This document shows, in pieces, positions 20,723-30,700 of a DNA stretch of 64,000 nucleotides; the first letter of the stretch is position 1; every line of letters begins with the position of its first letter. The notes beneath the pieces are model-generated. The model was given only the letters and a program-made list of their open reading frames with translations, was not told the origin of the DNA and ran no database searches. This DNA is from Volvariella volvacea V23 (lineage: Eukaryota; Basidiomycota; Agaricomycetes; Agaricales; Pluteaceae). A program made the translations under genes and the position numbers. The DNA lies in the NCBI GenBank assembly GCA_000349905.1, contig KB722764.1:62001-126000 (forward strand). Reading direction: 5' to 3'.

Positions 20723-22183
20723 ATGGATGGCATGCGTGATGCGATGCTGTTGGCCGGGACGCCCTATCCTTATTATCATGCAACACGAGTACTCCCCGCA
20801 GAAACACTTCTTCCACCTCGACACGGTAGACGACCCAGGTGGATTGCTGCTGCCTGCCTTGCTACTGTCGCTTTCGTAGCGCTTGGCTGTGCCAAATTCT
20901 ACTACTTTGGAGTTTTATTGGCGCTTGTGCAGGTAAGGTTCCATCCAACCCATCTGGGAGTCTCTTGACCTGATTTCTATTGATTTAGGCCTCCGAGATC
21001 CCGGGTAGTTTTTCCGTCGTCGAGTGCACGTCCTGGAACTGGGAGAACCCTAGCATCGCTCCCTCGATTTCGTACAAGCTTCCGATCAACTCTACCAAGT
21101 TATTCCTCTATTCTCGTGGCTACTCATTTCGTGGTACAATCAACTTTGATTTTTCTAATGCATATCACGACCAAGACCATGTTTACTTTGACGTTTTCCC
21201 AAGAACTCAGGACTCGAGCTTTTTGTCAGCTTCGAGTGTTTGTAGGCTTCGAGCTTCACGGCCTAACCAGAACGGAATTGGGATCTTTGTGAGATATTTT
21301 TTTGGTTCGATATTTTCTGAATAGCTCGCTGAACCTACGCGTTGGATTAACTAGGTAGATAGCCCCCGTAGTGGTTTAGGAGACGAAGAACAGTTTACCA
21401 TTCTTGTTACTATCCCAGCATCGACGGGGCCTGAGTCTATGATAATTGAGGATTTCGAGACACACTTAAAATTTTTTGAGTATTATATTGAGGAGATGAC
21501 TAGAGGAATCAGGTTCAATAAGCTGACGTTGGAATCGGTTAATGATAGAATCCTAACTCCGGTATGCATGGATCATTCGATGATTAATCGAATAGGACTC
21601 AAATCCTTTATAGTTCGTGGTAGGAAATTCTATCAACGTTGAAACTGTGAACATCAAGCATGGGGATCCAAGCACCCTCTATATTTCTACGTCGGATGAG
21701 TAAGCAGATGAGCTTCTTACTGTCCTTATTTCTTATTCTGATTCACTTGTCCTCATTAGATACATATAGTCCTACCATAACCTCAATGTACTCGATGCCA
21801 GGACGGACCACTCATAGGCTGCATATTAAAAGTTAACATTTACACCTCTGAAGGACTCTTAGATTTCCGAATTCCTTCAACCCCCGCGAATGGCAAGCTC
21901 AACCTTAAGGATGAAAATTCTAACAGCCTAATCTCGCCTAACGTTCCCGGATCCTACGAAGGCGCATCTAAGGGCTAGAGTGATTAGGCATATGTCAGTC
22001 TTCATTGAGGACTTGTAGTGCTTCTGAAAGGAATAAAGAGGGGTATGCGTATGTGGGCCAGTGGAGAATGGGAGTTTGAATGGTGCAATGCGGTGGGATC
22101 CGAGTGAAGAGGGTTGTGGGACGTTTGAGTGAACGATATACGGAGATATCAGTTTGTGGCTCTCCGAACAAGTGCTATTCTAG
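20723..22183 (+). pseudogene. Uncharacterised membrane protein, copy A (decayed)
   Basis: Exons 1-4 can be placed with correct borders: 20723-20932, 20989-21288, 21355-21561 and from 21614. The start encodes a short cytosolic part, basic residues (RHGRRPR) and one hydrophobic segment (WIAAACLATVAFVALG). Compared with copies B and C, about 90-100 nt of exon 4 are missing in frame, removing the segment after ETVN. Exon 5 opens with an in-frame TAG (21767-21769), and beyond it the frame shifts repeatedly, although blocks such as RIPS, KLNL and a terminal SEQVLF-like sequence remain recognisable to 22183. It is a pseudogene of the family below. Confidence 0.75.
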
Positions 22184-22189
22184 CCAGAA

Positions 22190-22810
22190 GATTTGCGGAA
22201 AGGCGTAGGCTTTGACAAGGAATCTGGGAGTGGCAGGTCGTCTTGCTGCTCTTCAGGGCCACCAGCGATGTCCTCCGAATGCGTTGGAGACGCTTCGAGA
22301 CTCTGGGGACGGTGGATACGTACCAACCGAATCAAACGGGTCCAGAGACGAAGGACGATATGGTCAGGTCACACGAATGTTCTATCGTGGCACAATTGCA
22401 TTGCATTGATAGTTCTTGTAGTTTACAAGCACGGTCTGTAGTGACGGTTTTTGCATAGGCAGCAGGAATGGATGAGGGGCCCCATTCATGGAGATCTCCG
22501 AGTTTCGAAGGTGCGATATTATGGAAGCTAGAGGAGCAGGAAAGAGATCGTGGCAGTTGTGGGCTAACCACGACATTGGCTAATATCGACTGGGCTCTCA
22601 CCAAGCGGGCTCTATTATGATTAGGCATCGATAAAGACGTCCTGCGATTCCGGGAATGGTGGATCGGGTACATACAAGCCGAATTAAATAGCTCTAGAGA
22701 CGAAAGGCAACACGTTTCAGCCTCGGACACGCCATGCGATTGTTTTGTTTTGGTACGGCTCTGTCGTGTCCGCAGTTCCTAGAGTTTACATGTATGGTGT
22801 GGAATGGTGA
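22190..22810 (+). repeat. Duplicated 3' tail with membrane-protein fragment
   Basis: Bases about 22480-22612 repeat the last 130 nt of the family's final exon (compare copy B 24970-25100), with several substitutions and stops. The flanking sequences at 22290-22460 and 22650-22810 resemble each other (GTCCAGAGACGAAGGA / CTCTAGAGACGAAAGG; TTTACAAG / TTTACATG). A tandem duplication of the gene's 3' end and trailer explains this. Confidence 0.55.
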
Positions 22811-23157
22811 TTTCGGGTAGCAGTATTATCTAAGGTCTCAAAATCAGAACCAAAGTACAGGCGCATCATTACACTTTTCCGTCAGTTTCAACTGAGGTAG
22901 ACGAGATGGGGAAATTGCCACATTACTGTACACGGCCAAAGCGTGATGAAAGCGTTACCTATGTATCAAAAATTCTAGGTAAAACCATTTCAAAAATCGA
23001 GAACCAACACGCCCTTCAAAGTCAAAATGCGAGCAGCATCTCGGATTTTATTTTGTTGGAGTGGGCGCCTTTCAATTTCTTGATAGTTTCTGGAGGTTTA
23101 TTCAGGGTGCCTGGACAGAGCCAGCGCAGTCTGGCACCGCAAAATTGCAGCCTGTAA

Positions 23158-23565
23158 GATGTGGGTAGCACAGCAGTCACAAATCAATCACCGCTATGTG
23201 ATGTAGCGGTAGTCTCATGTCGTCTACCTCAACCAAGTTGCTCCCATCTCCTTTAAGTTGTCTTCGGGTACCACCATTCGAGTGGAAATGGACCAATCAA
23301 ACCTGAGTATCGTGGGATTTTCAACGGATCACACCAAGGGCTTAAAAATCCACGGCCAGGTCCATTTCTTACAACATACACATACAAAGCCAGGCAACAC
23401 CCAGGGTCCCACTCGGAAAAGAAGGTGCTGCGGCGCAGTAGGGGAAAACCATAAACAATCGACAAGGACCTACACGGTAATTTCCTAATGGTGGTGATAA
23501 GTGAGTGTGTATAAAACGAGTACCCCTCTGGGTTTCGGGGTTCCTTCACTGAACTATCCCTGTCT
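23158..23565 (+). promoter_or_regulatory. Promoter region of membrane-protein copy B
   Basis: A CCAAT box (GACCAATCAA, 23291-23300) lies 270 nt and a TATA box (TATAAAA, 23510-23516) 50 nt before the ATG. The same CCAAT block (25511-25520) lies 260 nt upstream of copy C, with shared sequence between (TCGGAAAAGAA, GTGCTGCGGCGCAG-like, TGGTGGT(G/C)ATAA). The duplicated unit therefore includes the promoter. Confidence 0.5.
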
Positions 23566-25101
23566 ATGGTTGACGCAGACGATACAAAGTTCTTGGACGG
23601 GTTGCCTCGTCCTGTTTATCAGGCAACACACCCTCCTCCACCTCCTCCTCCACGCTGTCGACGACTTAGGAGGGTTGCTGTGGGGCTTGCTGTGTTGGCC
23701 TTGCTCGCGCTTGGCCACATCGCTTTCCGCCACTTCAGGAGGCGCCATTTTGCGCCTGTGAGGGTAAGTGCTCTCCACGTATGCAACGACAAGACGCCTG
23801 GTTTTTAATGCCCTCCGAGATTCCAGACGATGTCACTGTCGTCGAATGCGCGCCCTGGGAACAGGAAAATGGATGGGGTGTGGTTTCGTACAAATTGCCC
23901 GTCGACTCTGCCAAGTTGTTCTTTTATTCACAAGGCCCGCAACCTCATGGCTCCATCAACTTCATGCCTTCTGAACCCGGTCAAGACGACGACAATGTTC
24001 ATTTCAAGGTTCATATCAGCAAGCGCCAACCAGACCCCGAGAGGGATGCCAAGATCTGTAGGCTTCAAGGCCCGCAACCTGATCAGAATGGAATTGGGAT
24101 TTTGGTGAGCCATCTTGTCAGCGTAGATTCATCGATTGGCTCATTAGATCTATCATGGATTTGTTAGGTAGACCACCCGCATCATGATCGGAGACGAGAC
24201 TGGCTGTTCACCATTTTTGTGACTATTCCGGCGTCGACTGGACTTAAGCCTACAATCATCGAGGAATTCGAGACCGACCTGGCTTTCTTCTCTCATTTTA
24301 TGGGTGACATGACCGCTGGGATCAAATTCAACAAGCTGACGTTGAGATCGGCGAGTCAACCGGTTCAAGCCTTGGTGTGTACAAATTCCTTTGCTGATTA
24401 GTCGAGTAGGGCTGAACGGCTTGATAGTTTGTGAACGGAGGTTCTATCACCTTTGAAACCGTGAACGAAATTGTATCCGGAGCGTTCAATGCTTCCAAGT
24501 CACTGACCCTGAAGACACTCAATGGTCCTGTCGAAGCCGTAGTAAACCTCGAAAATGCGGATGAGAGCAATCCCAGTGTCCTCGATATTTCGACGTCTCA
24601 TGGGTAAACCAGCACATCCTTAATCACTTTTGCTTATGCTGACTTGTATGCTCTCTCCTTGTCAGTCACGTAAAAACGTTAATGAATCTGATCTCGGAGC
24701 ATACCGTCGGCGGCGCGTTCGACGTCGACATCCGCACATCTTCTGGGTCTCTAGACGTTCGGATTCCTTCAGCGCCCTTGAATCATAAACTCAACCTCAA
24801 AGCGGAAACGTCTTACAGCCCAATCAGAGCTAATATTCACAATTTATATGAGGGTTCCTTGAAAGGCCAGAGCAGTTGGGCACACACCAATCTCATCTGG
24901 GATCCACTAGCTCGTCATCCCGATGGGGAGGAAAGGAAGAGAGCAGGGTTTATGCAGGAGTCGCGTTCGTGGAGGTCTCCAAGCTTTGAGGGTGCGATAT
25001 GGTGGGCTCCAGGGGAGGAGGGAAAGGAGCGTGGCAGTTTCGAGCTGACCACGACGTTTGGTAATATCGACTTAGGTCTCTCCGAACGAGTTCTATTTTA
25101 A
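23566..25101 (+). CDS. Uncharacterised single-pass membrane protein, copy B
   Basis: Exons, by comparison with copies A and C: 23566-23763, from about 23811 to 24104, 24168-24374, 24428-24603 and 24666-25101, about 436 aa. Residues 1-35 are cytosolic with seven prolines in a row, and then Arg-rich (RCRRLRR). About 38-55 is one membrane segment (VAVGLAVLALLALGHIAF). The long outer part has beta-rich repeats such as ITFETVNEIVSGAFNAS and LTLKTLNGPVEAVVNL, like DUF4097/DUF7330-type domains; that name is tentative. Odd: at the first acceptor the paralogs have TTAG, but here the bases are TTAATG. A cryptic acceptor (ATTCCAG, ending 23826) with a weak donor at 23768 would keep the frame. Otherwise the gene is intact. 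Confidence 0.6.
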
Positions 25102-25510
25102 TTAGTGGTCTGTAAGTAGTGGTTGGTTTGTGGAAATGCAAGTTATATGTTGGTGAGATGGTGTGGGCATCGACCTAGAGCCTGTAGGTGTGAGATTGCT
25201 TTACCGCATCTGGGGCCGGCGAGAAGTAGCAGATGATTTGGAGTAGCCCAGGGCTTCCACGAGACTGGACCAGAACCATGTTCGCCGAAGGTCGGTGGGA
25301 CCCTTCTCGCACTCGGCCGGGTTGTCACTAATCCCAAAGGGTGACGGACGTCAAATACTATTTAGGAAGATGCAGTACAGGGTCGAAACCCTTTTAAAGT
25401 CAAAACCGAGCCTGCGTGTTTGCTGTTGCATCTCCCCATTGGGCAGTCTCCCCCCAGCGTTGCTCCTTCGTCCGTTGCTCAGATACTTTACAATCAGTAC
25501 TGTTGAATTG

Positions 25511-25520
25511 GACCAATCAA
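25511..25520 (+). promoter_or_regulatory. CCAAT box of membrane-protein copy C
   Basis: GACCAATCAA is identical to the block at 23291-23300 upstream of copy B and lies at nearly the same distance from the start codon. Confidence 0.45.
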
Positions 25521-25776
25521 GCGTTAAAGGGCACAATCTCTAAGGACCCCATCAAAGGATATGCCAAGGACTCCTGTCAACCTCTCCAGCACGCCAGTTG
25601 AGGTAATGCTCAGGGTCTCTTTCGGAAAAGAAATTGCTGCGCCGAAGTTGAGGAAAACACGAACGATCATCAAGAACCACAACAGTGACACGCACGAGGC
25701 ATTATGGTGGTCATAAGGGAGTGTGCACAAATGACTCCGTTGGGGTTCTTTTTCCCTTACTGAACTGACATTGCTA

Positions 25777-27285
25777 ATGGATAGCAGGTAATACGAAGCT
25801 CTTGGATGAGTTGCCTCGTTCCGTTCACTGGGTGGTACTACACTCCGATGTGGTAGAAGGTTTAGGTGGATAGTTACGAGTGTGGCCATTTTCGCTCTGT
25901 TAATCCTCGGCCATGCTATCTCCCGCTTCTTCAGAAAGGCGCGCCCGGCAGCTGTAAGGGTAAGCGCCCGATACGCGTCCAACGATAAAAAGACACGTTA
26001 AATTTATTCATTTAGTTCTCTGAAATACAGGGAGACGTCTCCATCGTAGAATGTGCGCTATGGAACCTGGACGACGGACAGCCATCAGTTTTGTACAAGA
26101 TTCCTGCAGACTCTTCCAAGTTATTGGTCTATTCTCAAGGCTCTTTACCTTGTGGATCGATTGGCTTCGTTCATTTTACACCTTATCGTGACGACGATAA
26201 CGTTCACATTCGAGTACAGACAAGCTATTTTTCTTCAGACCTTTTGAACGTCACAAGAGCTTGCAGGCTCGAGGGCTCACAACCTGGTCAGAATGGGGTG
26301 GGGATTTTGGTATTGTTAGTTTGATGTGGGTCCATGCGCCCAGGTTTTCTAAGTGGACCACCCTCAGAACGGTTAGGGATGGGACTGGCACTTTACTATT
26401 GCCGTTTATATTCCACCGTTGCCTGGGCCAGAGCCTAGGCTTATCAAGGAATTCGAGACGGACTTGGCTCTTTTTGGGCACTACATCCAGGAATTGAATG
26501 GGGGCATCAAGTTCAACAAGTTAGAGCTGAGATCAGCGAACAAACCAATCCAATCATTAGTAGGTGTACTCCATTGCTTGATCAGCGAAAGAGGGTTGAA
26601 TGCCTTTATAGTTCATGGATACAAACTTCATCAGCGCCGAAACCGTGAACAATCGCATCTCGGGGGCATTCAACATTTCCAGGTCGCTGAGCTTGAGGTC
26701 ACACGATGGTCGTGTTGAAGCCTCGATTAACCTTGAGAACACAGATGAGGGTAACCCAAGTACCTTACATATTTTGACGTCGCACGCGTAAGTGGGTGAA
26801 TCTCCTGCCGACTTGTTTCATGCTCACCCGCAAACCCGGCCTATTCTAGCCCTGTCAAAGCGTCAATGAATTTGATCTCAACGCATACCACCGGTGGCGC
26901 ATTCGATGTCGACATTCACACCTCTGATGGATCCTTGGATCTCAGAATTCCTTCAGCCCCCCTCGAACACAAGCTCAACCTGAGAGCTGAAACTTCTTCC
27001 AGTCCAATAAGGGTCAACGTTCACAAGTTCTATGAGGGATTGACAAAGGCCCAGACTACCTGGGCACAACCCAAACTCATCTGGGATGCTGTAGCTCATC
27101 ACCCCGATGGAAAGGAGAGGACGAGAGGGATGTTCATGAGGGAGTCGCATTCGTGGGGGTCTCAAATGGTCAACGGCACGGTATGGTGGAGTCCGAATGA
27201 TGAGGGAAAGAATCGCGGCAGTGTCGAGCTGAAAACCACGTATAGTGATATCGACTTGGCTCTCTCTGAACAAGTGCTATTTTAA
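25777..27285 (+). CDS. Uncharacterised single-pass membrane protein, copy C
   Basis: Read with exons 25777-25787, 25857-25959, 26016-26309, 26377-26559, 26612-26787 and 26850-27285, the frame is intact over 400 aa. The membrane segment is WIVTSVAIFALLILGHAI. The outer part has VDGD-like strands (AETVNNRISGAFNIS, LSLRSHDGRVEASINL) and ends GNRGSVELKTTYSDIDLALSEQVLF-like, 436 nt in the last exon as in copy B. Two oddities make this model less certain. The first 69-nt intron (25788-25856) covers sequence that is coding in copy B. The acceptor before 26377 lies 23 nt inside the exon of the other copies, and so skips an in-frame TAG. If either splice is wrong the gene is a pseudogene. Confidence 0.55.
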
Positions 27286-27787
27286 TTAAGGATGCACGAG
27301 TACAGCCGAACGCTAAGATACCAGTTTAATTGGAGAAATTCGTCACCGGAAGTTCGTAGAGACGGAACGATGTGTCGCGTGCTACCTTTCTAACCCCTAC
27401 TGCGCGCTGCCATAATGGACCAAGGACCTTGGGATATTCTCTTGGTGCGAACTATTTAGCGAATCGGCGTCGACGTTGATTTGGAACCCAGAAGCGTGAG
27501 GCCGAACTTCCGTTTGCAGCTGATTATTACGTAAGTTGATTTGCCGAAGATTGGCGCCCCAAGATTTCAAGACGAGCAGGGAGGACTTGAGCGTCGACCA
27601 CCACGTTCGCCAAATTAAAGGCTCGGGAGGCTTTATCGAGGTCTCAAAACCAAACCAAAGTCTGCAAGCATCGCTATGTTTTTGGTCAACTAGGCTAATC
27701 AACCTCGTTCGACAGGGAAAATTGCGGGGGAACGATAATCTTGAGCATCACGACTATCGACATCGGTTCCTTGATCCTTTGACTCAT
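27286..27787. other. Intergenic stretch before GCN1
   Basis: This marks the border between the duplicated left part and the conserved right part. An open frame runs from 27536 into GCN1, so a longer GCN1 N-terminus is not excluded. Confidence 0.4.
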
Positions 27788-30700
27788 ATGGAGATTCGGT
27801 CCTGGATTGCTGCAACTTCAGCATCGGATCAGGATGACGATGAATCTACTGCGAGAGGATGGCAAAGAGATAAAGTGTTGGAGGAATGGAGTCAGGCGGT
27901 TGAGTACGCGCAGTGGAAGCTGTTGAACGCGAGAACGAAGGAGAGGGTGGCGTTTTTGAAGGAAGAGCTACTTGGATTTGTCGTGAAGCAACTTGGTGCG
28001 TGTGTTATTCAAATTGGTGGATTGGACGACTGCGCTGTTGCATGATGTTAATGACGCATAGATCTTACCCTATCACAGATCTTGGATGTTTTCAAGCTAT
28101 TAACGCTGACCTATCCGCGGTATAACGACTCGCAATCTCAGCAAGCCGTAGAGGACGTTGGAACGGCTCTCGTCAAGCGCGATGAGGCTCGCGGAAAGGC
28201 AGGTGGACCAGAGGAGAACGAAAACAAATTGGGTGTTGCGGAGCAAATACTAGGCTGGTTGGTTGTCGAAGTCGGTAGACTAGCAAAGAGAGGATCACCA
28301 AAGTGAGTACCTGACGGGGATCCCGTGCCAACCAAGTTAACTTCCTCTGTACTTCTACCCAATTTCGCCACCCCATCAGTTCCTTTGCACCATCAGATCT
28401 CTTCGTTCTTCTCAGCTGGTCATCCAACTTGTACACTATCTGCACTGATGATCCCAAGTTCTCTTCGACTCGTCAGTGGAATGCACTCCTGGGGGTGTTA
28501 GCCAGCTTGTTGGACATGATCACGGGCTCTGACGCTGCAAAGGAATCCCTGAAGCACGGTGCACTAGTCCGAGTGAGACGCGCATTTCGGTCGGTATGTC
28601 CTCTCTCTGTATCATGGTCCACTTGAGTCCCTCGCTTCAGGCTCACACATTCATTCTCGGCGTTGTTTAGGCCGGAGACCAATTGCAAGCGGTGATTCGT
28701 ACACTCTTGAGCGTCCAACAAGCAGAGGCTAGTTCGACGCCACTCAGAGTTATTCCCCTTCTGGGCGTCGCCGTCAGTGTTCTGATACGCCTAAAGACAG
28801 TGAAAGAGGCGCCAGTCGAGCGGCTTCCTGAGGATCTGAAGGTGAGCCTCAGCCTTTCCTTCCATGTTCCTGGGTGCGACATGCGCATATAGGTTGGTAT
28901 CATCAAGCTGTATACGACGTCCATCCTCCTAAGTAAAACGGCAGTGCCACCCCCCGTATTAGTCAGTATTGTCCATATCCTTCAGGAACGGTAATACACT
29001 GACGTGCCGTCAGACGTTCCTGCATGACTTCATTACTACATTCGTTTCCAAGAAAGATTTCGAAGATAGTGTTCTTCCCAGCATCGAGAAGGCACTACTT
29101 CGATCCCCAGAGCATTCACTCATCGGTCGGCATCCCCGTTTAGAAGCATAGACGCGACACTTACCGCCTCATTACAGTCACAACTGCTTTCTTCCAGGCA
29201 TACGCACAACAACTCGGCAACGACTTATTCAAAAAGGTTCTCGCGCAAATCATCAGCGCCGCAAAATCAAGCAACGCAACTGTACGAACAAATGCTGTCC
29301 AATTATTCCAAGCCATCTTCACATCGCAACAAAAAATACCCTCTCTGGCGAATGACCCAGCTGCATCTTCACAACACATCGATTCGCTATCCCAATTGGC
29401 CGTTACAGAGCTTCTAGCTCTGCCCAAATCCGGAAAATCAGCGGGCCCTGATCATCGTATTGCATTGTACAGTATGCTTGGTTCCCTTCGACCTACGGAG
29501 AAAGTCTCGCACCTCATTTTGGATGGAACTACCTCGCTGCTAGCCAAGGAAACGAGTGAAGGGGCTGTAGCTGTGTTGGCCGCTGCATTGCCGCCTCACA
29601 TAAGTTTCATCCTCAGAGAGAGCGAAAAGGGCCTAGCGAAGGACACCGTGACGCTCATCGGGAAGGAAATGGCGAACTCAAAGGTCGTGGTGAGGAAGGC
29701 GTTCTCTACCTTGGCTGGTAGCGTGTTCTTTGAGGATGAAGAGGAAGGTAAGGAAGTCTCCGACGCGCAACCTCAAAAAGAGTTGGATGGGAAGCTGGGG
29801 GATTTCGCTAAATCCTTGATTGCGCCGTTTGAGAACGCGTTGAAGACCGTTGCTGCCAATCCTATCAATGTTGCTGGAGGGCCCTTGGAGGGTTACGTCG
29901 CTGCTGCGGTTCTGATCGGACCCTTGGCGCGATCGGGGAAATTCGGTACGCCCACGTCGCTAATTATTCGTCGTTGCTGCTGCTCTTACACCCGCCGTGG
30001 TGCAGACGATGTGATACAGAAGAATCCTGCTATTCAGTCCATCATTCCGAGTGGACCCAAGACCGCGTTTGTCCTGTGGGATAAGGTATATCAAAAAGTC
30101 AACCAACCGGAAGAAGAAAAGTGGGTGTTGAGGGCGTTAGAGGGCGTGTTCAGTTTCTATGAGAACGAGCTGTCCAAGAATGAGACGTTGCGGTGAGTGT
30201 AGATTTGAGTTTATCTCCGATTTTGGATGGATGAAATTAAATGAACACACTCGAACCTTTTAGAATTCAATTGGGATCTGCATTCCTGCATCTCGGTGTC
30301 GAGGGATCTACGCCGGTGATCAGGAAGCGAGTTAATCGGGTGTTGCAACGGGCATCTGCCACACACCCTACGCTGATTAACTCGATCATCCACGACGCCC
30401 TGCGCGTGTTTCTGGCTAAAGGGTTGCCGGCATCTGTTGCAGCTCCCGCCGGTGCTGCTTCAGAGGACGTTTCGGATGGACAAGCAGCGTGGAATAAGCA
30501 CGCAAGGTTGGCTGCGTTGCTCGCTAGTGCGGCGAGTTTCAGTGCGGGTGCGGAGGGTAGTCAGTTAGAATCAGCGGAGAGAGAGGATATCATTGTGAAG
30601 TGGATCGTTCTTGGGCATCATCCACTCGTTTGTACGTGCACTGGTTATATGTTTTGGCCTTTTGCTAACATGAACGTAGGCGGAACGTCGAGACAGTTGT

